This document shows positions 39,341 to 49,660 of a DNA stretch of 64,000 bases, piece by piece; the stretch's first letter is position 1, and the number at the start of each line of letters is the position of its first letter. This DNA is from Formicarius rufipectus (Eukaryota; Chordata; Aves; Passeriformes; Formicariidae), in NCBI GenBank assembly GCA_013399695.1, contig VXAU01001833.1:248001-312000 (forward strand), written 5' to 3'. Under the pieces are notes generated by a model. It made no database searches, was not told where the DNA came from, and saw nothing but the letters and a program-made list of their open reading frames with translations. Position numbers and translations under genes: made by a program.

Positions 39341-39358
39341 CCGCCCCGGCCGGGGCGG
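39341..39358. promoter_or_regulatory. Palindrome of two GC boxes
   Basis: The 18 bp CCGCCCCGGCCGGGGCGG is a perfect inverted repeat made of two Sp/KLF-type GC boxes facing each other. It sits in the centre-right of the CpG island, where a core promoter would be expected. The sequence is directly visible; factor binding is inferred from the motif. Confidence 0.6.
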
Positions 39359-39560
39359 ACCGGGCTCCCCTCCCGTCGGGGCAGCGGCGGCTGCTGACCG
39401 AGCAGCGACCCGGGACACGGGCAGCGGGGATTGGGGCCGGCAGCCCCCGGGGGTTCCCGGGCCACCGCACCCTCTTCGCCCCACGGGGATGACACGGCGC
39501 CGGCGGCCGCGGGGCTGGCACGGGAGAGCTGCGGCTCCTCGCCCTGAGGAAACCTAATGG

Positions 39561-42500
39561 ATCTACCTGGACCGCTAAATGTAATTCGGGTTCGGGTGCA
39601 CACCCCGAGCTCACGTTATAACCCGTTGCAGAGAGGTGGCCACAGAGCAGGTGCACAAAATAGGTGTAAAAATAGCAGGGTGAAGTTGCAAGACAATGCA
39701 CTCAAAAGTCGGCAATTGGATGATTTTTATCATTACAACTCTTGCATGGTGCATGAAGACTTTAATTATTCTGCTTAGGTTTTCTTTGGAAGAACCCTGA
39801 CAAATTCACTGCAAAGAAGCAGCCAAACTCAATCATCACCAGGGATCACGTGCCTTTGTTGGAGGCTTCTGCTGTTGCATTGAGTTTGTCTCTCTCCATT
39901 TTTCTCATAGTATTTGAACTTGGGTTTTGCATTCATACAGGTCTGACATTAGGAGGGTTGTTTCAGTCTTTCACAGAAGCAGAGTAGACATCAGGTAGTT
40001 AGTTCAGGGAAGGCCTCTTTATATGAATGTATCTGTAACAGGAAAGGCTCCTCATCCCATCCCAGATATCAAAGAAGTCACCTGGGCAAGAAACTTTTAT
40101 AAAATTCCTCACTGTGGAAAAATCATCAATAGAAAATTCTTAAACCCCAAAGCCAAACGTGTGGAAGGATGAGAGGCCTCTAACTTCCTTCATCACAGCA
40201 CTATGACTTTATTGTATAAAAATTGTTTCGACCGTGCACTGCATTACACACACAGAAATTTATGAGTTTAATGTCCCATATAGCCTTTATTAACTCCTTT
40301 TATTGCTGGCTGCTCTGTCCCATCATAACTGTTCCTCCTCACCGGCTTGAGACCCTATAAAAATACATTTTATAATCTCATTTTACTAATTGGAGTTGGA
40401 AGCACTGGCAAGATAGGGCCTCAGTTGTAAAAACACCTGTATCTTTCAGGCTTGAATCATGACATGAACAAACCTCTGCAAAACCTCACCCTCTCTAAGC
40501 AAAACTTTCACTGCTTTTTATTGTGCTTTAGGAGTGCCTCGCACCCCACTGCCTTTTGGCTGCATGTCTGGCTGATGGCAAGTCACATGCAGAATCATGA
40601 CAGTCTAATCCTCTGATCATGCAGAAGTTTGATCAGAATACATGAACAAAAAAAGGCTGGAAGCCTAGGTACAAAAAGGGGATGGTGGGCACTCATACTT
40701 CTACCAAGCAGAGCTGGCATGCATCTGAGACCTGGAGCAAGGACCTGAGAAGTGCTTGGCACAGTCATAGGAACCAAAAAGACAATAACTTCAGTGATTG
40801 GTTCATATGTCCCCTTCCACTTCTAGCAGTACTGTCTTAAAACCACTGCTGCCCACTTTGTCTACCTCTCGATATCTGTGTGCCAAAGTCACTGTCCCTT
40901 AGCTCTGAAAACCTGAAATTCCCTATGAGCATTCCCTCTTCCATCAAATGGATCTCTAAGGCAAAACCCCATAAAAGTACTCATCGAGCTGAGTCCATTT
41001 GGAATGTTGTTATATCTTCTGCATTAATTAATTATTCAGGTGACCTGGTCTGTGAAACTCAAAATAACTCACATCTCTTTCAATTAGATGATCTTGAATG
41101 ATGTGTAAGTAATGACAGCCTATTGCTGCAGAAACGGTCTTAGTTTAAATGAATGAAAACCAACCTCCAAGGCCTATAAATGCAGGCACTGTTCAAGCAA
41201 AGAGGGAGTTTCAGCCCTTAGGGAATGACAATTCGGGTGTCAAATAGACACTGATTGTGCTGGAAAACTTAGGCATAAAATGATTAAGTCACATTCGGTG
41301 TCATGCAGCCTAGCCACACTTCTCCTTCCCCTTTATTTTCTCTTCATATTGTTTTCCCACCTCAACATGCCTTGGCTTTTGCCTCTCATGTCCCTCAAAA
41401 TTATTGTTATGATTTTTTTTTTTCTAGGAAACCTTCCAGATGAGATTTTAAAGTTCCTGAGTAAATAGTCTCTCTTCCAGAATAAGTTTGAAATATTTAA
41501 GGACAAATACTATGTATTGATGATACACATATATATATATATTAAAAGATAAATGAAGTGTGATCATCTCCAGCTGTACCTGGTACAAGGATAAGTTGCC
41601 CTTAATTCCATGAGGCAGCATCTATACTACACTATCTTTTTAACAGACTGTGATTAGATTAGTTTCAGACTCTCTCCTTGCCTTTTAACATAGTTTTTAA
41701 CTTCATTAGAAGCACTGTGGGTGCAAGTCTGAAAACTGTTTTTAAATTACTGTGCAAGAAATATGAAAGCACTATAAACAGATACCCTTTCAAATCACCT
41801 TCAACATCAGATCACACTAGACAATTACTTTTAGAATGTCTTACTCTGCATTGAAATACAATGGACCAGAAACATACATTAAGTAGAATAGACCTCTTCA
41901 GCACTGATACATTCAGACTTTTATATTCTTAGAAGCTTCTAATGACAAAAAGCAGGGGAAAAAAATGCTCTTGTGATTAAGGCACCAAATTAAGACTATA
42001 AGTTACTTAATGAAATATTTTCTATATTGTGAAAACCATAGTATTTCCAAACAAATTCAGAATCCAGCTATGCAGGAAGCCAGGGAACCCCCTACAAAAG
42101 GGGGTTCTCAACTGCAGGGCTCCAAATCCTGGCCAGAGCTCAGCCACACAGTGTGTGGGACCTAAGGCGTATGTTCCCTCTTTTAATCTATTTTATTGTC
42201 TTTATAGATGATCTTTTAATAGTACTATACCCATGAGGAGGTGTTTTGATGTCTTAACTATGTACATACACAAATAACAAGTGATGCACAAAAATATCAG
42301 TAGATATATAAAGGATAACTCAAGAAAATAAACAAATGTGTTTAACTATCAGAAGAGAGACCACTAGTATAAGAATCAAAGAACTTACCTCTCTGGGGAA
42401 CTGCTTTTTGACCTCTCTGGCTGCTTAACTGAGCACAGCCTGTAGCAAATATAAGGAACTCCTCCCCTTTTGGTGTTTATTACAGAGAAGCAATACTTCC

Positions 42501-44318
42501 TGCAACACCTGAGTAAATATCCTCCAGAAAAAATCACCACAGAATTTGTTTACAGCTATCTTAGTATTCTTTTGATCATAAATACCATCCACCATAATGA
42601 ATTACCAAGGATGTCCAAAAGCATAAGTTGTTTACTGAATGCATAGGTTTCTCTGGAGCAACCCTGAGCTTTGTCAGATATTTTCTTTAGTTGATCAAAA
42701 GAGCTCCGTAACCCCTTTTGAATGTCTTAGATGCGTGATCCTTGTAATCACATTTAAGGGGCTGGTTAGCTCAGGAGGTTGTTAATAGGATACAAAACCT
42801 TTCACATCCAACCCAGATCAGTGCAGATGAAAAGCTGTGACTATTTACCATTTTTTTCATGACCTAACCCAATTCCTAAATGAAACATGTTTGTATTACT
42901 TTAACTTTCCAGAATGTAGTTTTCAGGCTCATTTAACTGTATGTGTAATATGGAACATTTGACAAACAGGAAAATAATTAAAAAGCTCAGTGGTAATTAA
43001 TGAATCCAATTAAAACTGCAATCAAAAGAATTTTGTAATTTCCCGCTCCAAAACTGACTCAACAATCTCATAAGCACAGGCGAGAGTTCTAGTAATCAAA
43101 AATCAGAAATTGTGGGAAAGGAGAGTGACTTAGGAAACTGACAGTTTTTCACTAAGGTCAACCACTTGATCCCAGGAGCTGCACATCTAGCACAAAAATA
43201 TTGCCTTTGAATGGTGATAGCCTATTACAAGTAAACATGTGCAAGGCATTGTGCTGGGATTTCACACCTGTTTCTATTTCGTGGGGTTGAGGTAGCAAAG
43301 TTTCAGGGTTTTGCAGGTGTTGTTTTCCATCTGAGAAAGTCGTAAGTCAGACCCAGTTTGAACTCATGTCTCAAACTAAATTTTTTAAAAACTCTTAAGT
43401 TTTCTTTTTTTTTTTCCTTAACAAAATATTAGGAAAAGATATTGAAAAATTTGAGATATAAAACCTCTCACAGTTCTAAAAAAATTGCAGTAGAGAAACT
43501 CAGGGACCAAGTGATAACTGTAGAGATCTATGCTGCAAAATGTCTTTTAGTGTCAGCAGTTACTTAGAGAGTACCCTTATTCTTTTCTTGGAACACACTG
43601 ATCACTAAAATAACCTTAAAGGATTTTGCTTACGTTGCAGTGATGTCAACTAGTAAGAAGGTGTCGGGACATCTGAGGATTGCTGCTTTCTGCATACCTG
43701 GGGGTAACATAAAGTGCCAATCTTGAAAATATGCAGGTGAAGATCAGGGGTCATAGTACTTCCATTTCCAAGGGTGCACAACAGATCCCTCAGTCGTGGC
43801 TTGAAAATTGTGGGATTAAAAAACTAAACTAAGCAATAAACAACACTGGTCACGTGGTAGTATTGGTCATGTGGGTCGTCTCGATAGTTATCTTGTTAAT
43901 ACAGCTGTTCCCAAACTAACTGCTTAGAGATTTCAGATTTAGCACTTCATAGTTTCTTGCAACGTATCTTTGAATTGATTATACAAAGTGTCTCATTTAT
44001 ATCCTGGAGGACAAGCACCTGTGTTATGCTATGTGTATTTCTTTACAATTGTATTTCTTCATAGGCCCTGAAGTTTAGGTAATCAGCAATCTGGCATTAA
44101 GAAAAATACCCATTAAACAAATGCCACTATTAACACTACTAAACAGAAATGTACTTTGTTACATAAATAGAACTGTGAACTATAGAAGTATAAGCAGCAT
44201 TGGTGTATTGATAATTGAAGCAGTTAAATTTATGTTTCATATGTGCGTGTGTTTATCATCTGTGCTGTTCTTCTATGTACATACAGAAGAATTGAAAAAC
44301 CCCCAAACAAAACAATAA
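39561..44318. other. Upstream intergenic DNA
   Basis: From the CpG island to the tandem duplication, I see no gene, RNA or recognised transposon. Open frames are short and lack domains. Confidence 0.6.
41527..41543. repeat. (TA)n microsatellite
   Basis: A short alternating AT run in the intergenic region. Confidence 0.8.
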
Positions 44319-44576
44319 CCACAAGAAACAACAACAACCAAAACCAAACAAACACACAAAAAAACCAAACAAAAACACAACAAAAAACCCAACCTGGCAG
44401 CATCTTTCTATGACATAATTTATTCTTTTTTTTTTCTTTTTCCACAAGAAACAACAACAACCAAAACCAAACAAACACACAAAAAAACCAAACAAAAACA
44501 CAACAAAAAACCCAACCTGGCAGCATCTTTCTATGACATAATTTATTTTTTTTTTTTTCTTTTTTTTTTTTTTTCC
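44319..44576. repeat. 123 bp tandem duplication, two nearly identical copies
   Basis: Copy 1 runs from 44319 to 44441 and copy 2 from 44442 to about 44576. Each begins 'ccacaagaaacaacaacaacc', passes through an A/C-rich tract, then 'aacccaacctggcagcatc' and 'tatgacataattta', and ends in a T-rich run. The first approximately 105 bp are identical by eye, and differences are confined to the terminal T tract, which is longer in copy 2. The duplication creates a spurious minus-strand frame with an internal amino-acid repeat. Confidence 0.92.
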
Positions 44577-44789
44577 AATACAAATTAAATTAAGACCTGA
44601 ATTCAGCAGATGTTCAGTAGAGAGGCTCTTGCATTATACCTGTACTGCATCTAGCATCCAGTTTCTGAGTTCACTGATTTCAGGTCCTGTCATTTAACCG
44701 TGTTTATTAATGGGGAAAATAAGGGTCTTCATATCAGGTGAAGCGAGAGCAAGGCCTAAAAGAGTTAACTGAGTTGGTAAAGGTACCTT

Positions 44790-45320
44790 GCTCTGTTAGA
44801 AAATTGCTTAATGCTTGGTACCAGATGGATAACTTGTCCTCTTCTGCTTACTGGATCAAAGCCTTAGAAGACTGCTAGGGGTGCTATACAGTGAACTCGG
44901 TGGTCATAAATTAAGACAACATGGGCATCTGAATTGGATAGGAAAGACCTGAGCCAAGAGCCTTTGCAAGCTTGACTAGTCAGGTCACTTAGCAAAGAAA
45001 GGTGGAGAGTTCATGGTGAGAAAGAAGGTCAGAAAGACCACCTAAAAGCTGTGCCAAAAGAAGATTCTGGAAGGCTCCACCTGAACTCCACCTCCTATGA
45101 ATATGATAATTAGCTATCACAACACCATGAATATGTATGTTAAGATGTTGCAATCTTGAATGTAAACTGTATAAATTACCTCGTTTCTCGCTGAAGCTTT
45201 GGAGGGTGTTTGTGCAGTGCGAACTGCCTTGCTCCCCAATGCTGGCAATAAATACCTTTGCTGCTTAAAGACCAAATTGCCTCTATGCTGTTCATTTATT
45301 TTGTGCTTTTTGGCATCACA
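44790..45320 (+). mobile_element. Solo LTR of an avian endogenous retrovirus (5' border uncertain)
   Basis: The segment has LTR architecture on the plus strand: a TATA-like TATAAAT at 45170-45176, then a short R-like region, a polyadenylation signal AATAAA at 45247-45252 in the context 'ctggcaataaatacctttgctgctt', a U5-like tail and an end in 'ggcatcaca' at 45320. No retroviral coding sequence is recognised on either side, so it is probably a solo LTR. The 5' border is my estimate, because I could not find a clear TG start or target duplication. It is antisense to MYO3A and about 6 kb upstream of the CpG island. Confidence 0.6.
45170..45252 (+). promoter_or_regulatory. TATA box and polyadenylation signal within the LTR
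   Basis: TATAAAT at 45170-45176 and AATAAA at 45247-45252 are spaced as expected for the U3/R promoter and the R/U5 cleavage signal of a retroviral LTR. Their activity today is unknown. Confidence 0.5.
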
Positions 45321-48300
45321 GTTGAAAAAAGAAGACTCAGTGACAAACAAGTGTGTCTTCGCCTTCTGAAGGGGTCACAATACACAAATGAAAGTGTCAG
45401 CCAGCAATAATAGATGCTATTTTGTATGAGTGAGAAGGAGAGGGAATCTGTCTTGATCTGCAGCCAGAGCACATGAATTTTTGTACAGAAGTTGCACATA
45501 GGTTCTACCTGAGCAGTGGGTCTCCAAAACACTTGATCACTTTTCTTCTATCTGGCATCACTTTTTCAATCAGTGTTAGCTAGTGCAGAAGATTATTAAT
45601 TATCACAATTCCCACAAACACCAATCACAATTCTTCAAAGTTAAATTTCAGGCACTAAAGATGTTATGGTTTATATAAGACCAACTTCTCCCAAGACTGT
45701 TATCAGTACCAGTAGCCTTGACAAGAGTCACAGGGCACCAGTTCCTTAATATGTGGATTAACTAGATGTTGAGGTTACCAATTTGAAAAATTAAGTTCCT
45801 AATCTGCATAATATATAAGGAACTGTAAAATTTTATGTGAATATTCAGCAACAGTATGGTAAATAATGATAACCTAGGAAATTTAATGAGTTTTCACTAT
45901 GACTTTTTCTTAATACCCTATTTTTTGGACAGCCAATACCATGATTTTCAATGGAAGTTACTTGGAAAGTTTGCAAATTTGAGGCACCAGTTACTATTCC
46001 TGAGCAATTTCAAGTTTGGATCACATAGTATCCAGAATACTTCCAATGGATATACAGAATGTGTGACACATTCTTTGTTCTATTTACACTGTTTCAGACA
46101 TATCAGGAGCTTGCTGTCAGACTAGATCATCCTTCCCTGGGAGCCAGAGGTAACAAGCACATTGCCAGACTTCACACAGTTCACAAAACCACACTTCATT
46201 AATCCTCAACAGTTGCAAAACAGCAAACAAATAAATAAAACCTAGAAAATGTTTTTTTCTTTCAGGCAAAAGAAGAGACAGGTTGGTTGTATTATACTAC
46301 CCACAAAAAGAGAATGACAACATAATCTAAAAATAACATGAAGAGCTTGTTTTGACGTTTTTCTCCATTATTCTACTGGTACTATTAAAAATTCCTCAGC
46401 CTCCTAATCCAGAAGCACGCCACAAATGAGTTTTATAAACAGTTTCCTATTCGTGAGCCTGTCATTAATCTCTGAGGATGTTCCAAAGATAGCCATTGGA
46501 GGATTTGGATTTGTCTTCTTCTTTTTCTTTTTAATCCAGTTAAGGAGTGTAGCAAACAGTGACACAAACAGGATTACATTTTGAAGGGGTCTGTGCCTGG
46601 TTATGTGAGTAGCACAGACCCAGACATGCTGAGCTCTGGTTTCCCGCTCTGCAGTTTGCTGTCTTCCCAGCTGCTCCTCCTCCTCTTTTCTGATTGATTG
46701 TAAACACATTTGAAAAACCATATTTATCTTGAAAAAAAACCCACAACCAACCAGATTAAAAAAAAAGCAAGAAGAAGAGAAGCTGTGTGCCATCCTGATT
46801 TAAAATTTATTTGTCATTGTTACCACACTTGTGTCCCCGGGCTCTACCAGTTAGCTGGATGTATCATTTCCAACACTTAATTCTCCTGAATGATGAGACA
46901 GCTTTGTCATCTCATCTGTTAACAGGAGAAGAAGCAATTCTCCTTTCCTCTCACAGAATATGTCCAGCATTTCTGTGGTGACAGTTTTTTAGAGGCAAAT
47001 TATCATTAGGACTTTTCTAGGTAACAAACCCTTTTTGTAGTAAAACCATGGATTTTTTTTAAACACTGAGGGTAATTTAAAGCACTGAAGTGAAATACAA
47101 AAGGTACCAGTTTATTGCCCATCTCAGTATACCTTCAAATCAAGGCAAAGAATTTTAAACAATGAAAGGCTGTTAAAACATCAATAATTCTGTGTTCCTG
47201 GAAGTATTAATTGCATATTGATTATTGCAACTGGTGTGCTAAATGGTCCCATTTTCTCTATTCATGATCATCTTTCTCCATTATTTATACTCCCCCAGTT
47301 TCTCCCATTAGCTGCAAACTTTACGAGGAAATAGTTTTGCTTCTGAGATATTGTCAGGAAAAAATTCTTTTGGGACCAAGACAGATTGATACAGACTTCC
47401 ATTAGAAGTATGCCTGGTTTTAATTTAATTTTTAATTTTGAGACCTACAACTTGCCAGTTTTCAATATGTCAAATGGTGCTGGACTGGTTTTATAGATTC
47501 TTAGGACTAATATAAATTACCTAGAGTGACTGGCTTTGGTATTTCATATAAGCTGCTATAGTCAGCAAGGGTCCATATTTAAGAAATACCTGATAATATA
47601 TTCTGTCATAAACACTCATAAGACAATCAAGACAAACTTAATAACCTCCATATATTCTTCTGACTAACGTCTGTACTAGTTCTCAAATAGACCTTATCAG
47701 TACTATGCTATGATTTGTATTATAAAAATATTAATATAAATGTCACAGAATGCATTTTATAAGTTTATATATAATTTCTACATCAGGTAGTTCTGGTTTT
47801 GTTGCTCATATGCACTTATGCCTCCAATGGTACCTGACATGGTTCAATATGAACTGTAAGTCACAACAACATGGCAATGCAAATAGGCTGGAGTAAAGAA
47901 AATCATTTAATAAACTCTGAGGTTTCAATAAGCAAGATGTAATTTAAATGATAAAACCAACATTCAAAGCCCCAAAGACAGCAGTCAAAAAAAGTCAAGT
48001 TAAAAGTTTTGTCCTTTACATTGTCTAGATAGGAAAGAAGACTGTGCTGTGTGTGTTTGTTAAATAATACACCTTTGCAAAGCTGAGGTAAACTTATCTG
48101 GCTGTTCTTTAAAACATTTAAGTTGCAATTAGTATAATGGTCCAGCAGCTGCTGTGTCTAGCTGATTTTCAGTGCCAGAGTTACATCTTTAGCTTGTTTT
48201 TTAAAATAGCTTTTTAAAAGGGTTTGCCAAGGAAACCTACAGAGCAGCAGCAATGAATCTAACCCTGTGGAAGTTTTCAGTCCTAAAGATGATAACAGTC

Positions 48301-49610
48301 TTTATGAAGGTGCTGTAAGGTACAGGCTGAGTGGCATAAACTTTGCTCCTCAAACTCAGCAGCCTTTACAGCTGCCACCACTGAACAGTGTCAGAGGAAT
48401 GGACCATGCAAAGTGAAAGTTAATTTAAATCCGGCCTAAATTATGAGCATCATGTAGGTGACAGGTTTTCCCTTACAGAGTCCTGTGTGAAGCAGACTTT
48501 GAACTAATTTTCACACTAGAGCACAATGTCTCAAGGGATAAGAGAATGGGGCTCAAAGTGTGTTGCTGGAAGTAGTGGTAGGGCTGTTTCACCCACTATT
48601 ACAAAGATAGCAAAGGTTTGGTTTGGTTTGGTTAGAAAAAGCAAAGAACAGCTTTTTCTATGCTCACAGCCAGTCTTAAGCACAGCCTGTCTTGATGACT
48701 GTTCCTTGACTTTGAACCACACATAATAATGTTCTCTTCATCTAAAGCTGTATGTACTGTATATAACAATTTATAATAACTAATGCTATTTCTACCTCCC
48801 TCACCTATCCATACACAATTGTGAAGCTACAAACACACTATTTGGAAAGACCAGGCAAATTTTCATTTCAGATGTCAAGCCAGACCCAAATTAAGAATTA
48901 AGTTGAGGCATTTTATAAGGGATGGTCTTATTTGACCTTTGCCTGTTACAGTATTTCATGCACCTTCCTTTGATGGAGTTGAAATTGCTCACTGCTGGAG
49001 ACCCAGTGTTGGACTGGATAGACCATAGTTCTGGTTCACAGCTATTGAAAATTTGATGTTCCCACTGCAGCCTTTTGGCCTCAGGATTAGGATGTTTTTC
49101 TACCCCGTTGCCTGACATGGTCTCCTGTGGAGAACATCCTCAGCACAAGCCAAGACTGTTTCCTCTTCCCTTTTTTGCTAAAACAGACTAGTTAATCGTT
49201 ACTTTCACACACAATTGAGACAACATTGTGATTTTGTTTGTTTTGATGAACCATGCGGAGGTCAGGGCTGCTGCTGCTATCCTGTGTGTCCTACCATCCT
49301 CAATCAGTCTGTCTAGTGCAAAGGAGGTTGTTCCCGGAGATGGTTTTGTGTTCTGAGGTTCAGGCTTTGATTGTGGCAGCTGCCTCACTTAGCAGGCACG
49401 GCAGGACGCAGAGGGAAAGCGAAATCAGAACAGCGGGAGAGGCTGGTGCTCCCCGCCGGAGCACAGCAAAGAGCGAGGCCACCCACTGCTCCCCTGCTGC
49501 TCCCTGACAATCGAGCTCGGATTTCTACCTTTAGGTCTGCTTAAATCCAAAGAGAGAAGCTGTGTGTAGCAAGCAGAAAATTGCCTGAAAACTTTCTGCA
49601 AATAAAAACT

Positions 49611-49660
49611 TTTTGTTTGGTTGGTTGGTTTGGTTTGGTTTGGTTTTGTGTGTGTATGTT
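49611..49660 (+). repeat. (GGTTT)n-like tract
   Basis: Consecutive GGTTGGTTGGTTTGGTTTGG units ending in a short GT run. Confidence 0.8.

Larger units (their letters stand above)
38690..39560 (-). promoter_or_regulatory. MYO3A: CpG island, candidate MYO3A promoter
   Basis: An abrupt change from AT-rich flanks to very GC-rich, CpG-dense DNA begins near 38690 and ends near 39560. It contains several GC boxes, including GGGGCGG at 39352-39358 and its mirror at 39341-39347. It is the only strong island in the window and lies about 7.4 kb upstream of the MYO3A start-codon exon, as expected for a 5' end with noncoding leader exons. A TATA box is not evident. The orientation is inferred from the neighbour: the island could also start a plus-strand noncoding transcript or act in both directions. 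Confidence 0.7.

Noticed and set aside
38742..39557. 271-codon open frame in the CpG island, with long frames on the other strand too
   Set aside because: Several frames are open on both strands at once, as expected from GC-rich, stop-poor sequence. Proline/arginine/alanine composition and no domain.
44230..44583. 117-codon minus-strand frame with an internal amino-acid repeat
   Set aside because: It is the translation of the 123 bp A/C- and T-rich tandem duplication, not a protein.
46404..46793. 129-codon minus-strand frame
   Set aside because: Low-complexity lysine and hydrophobic runs, no recognisable domain, no splice or promoter context.
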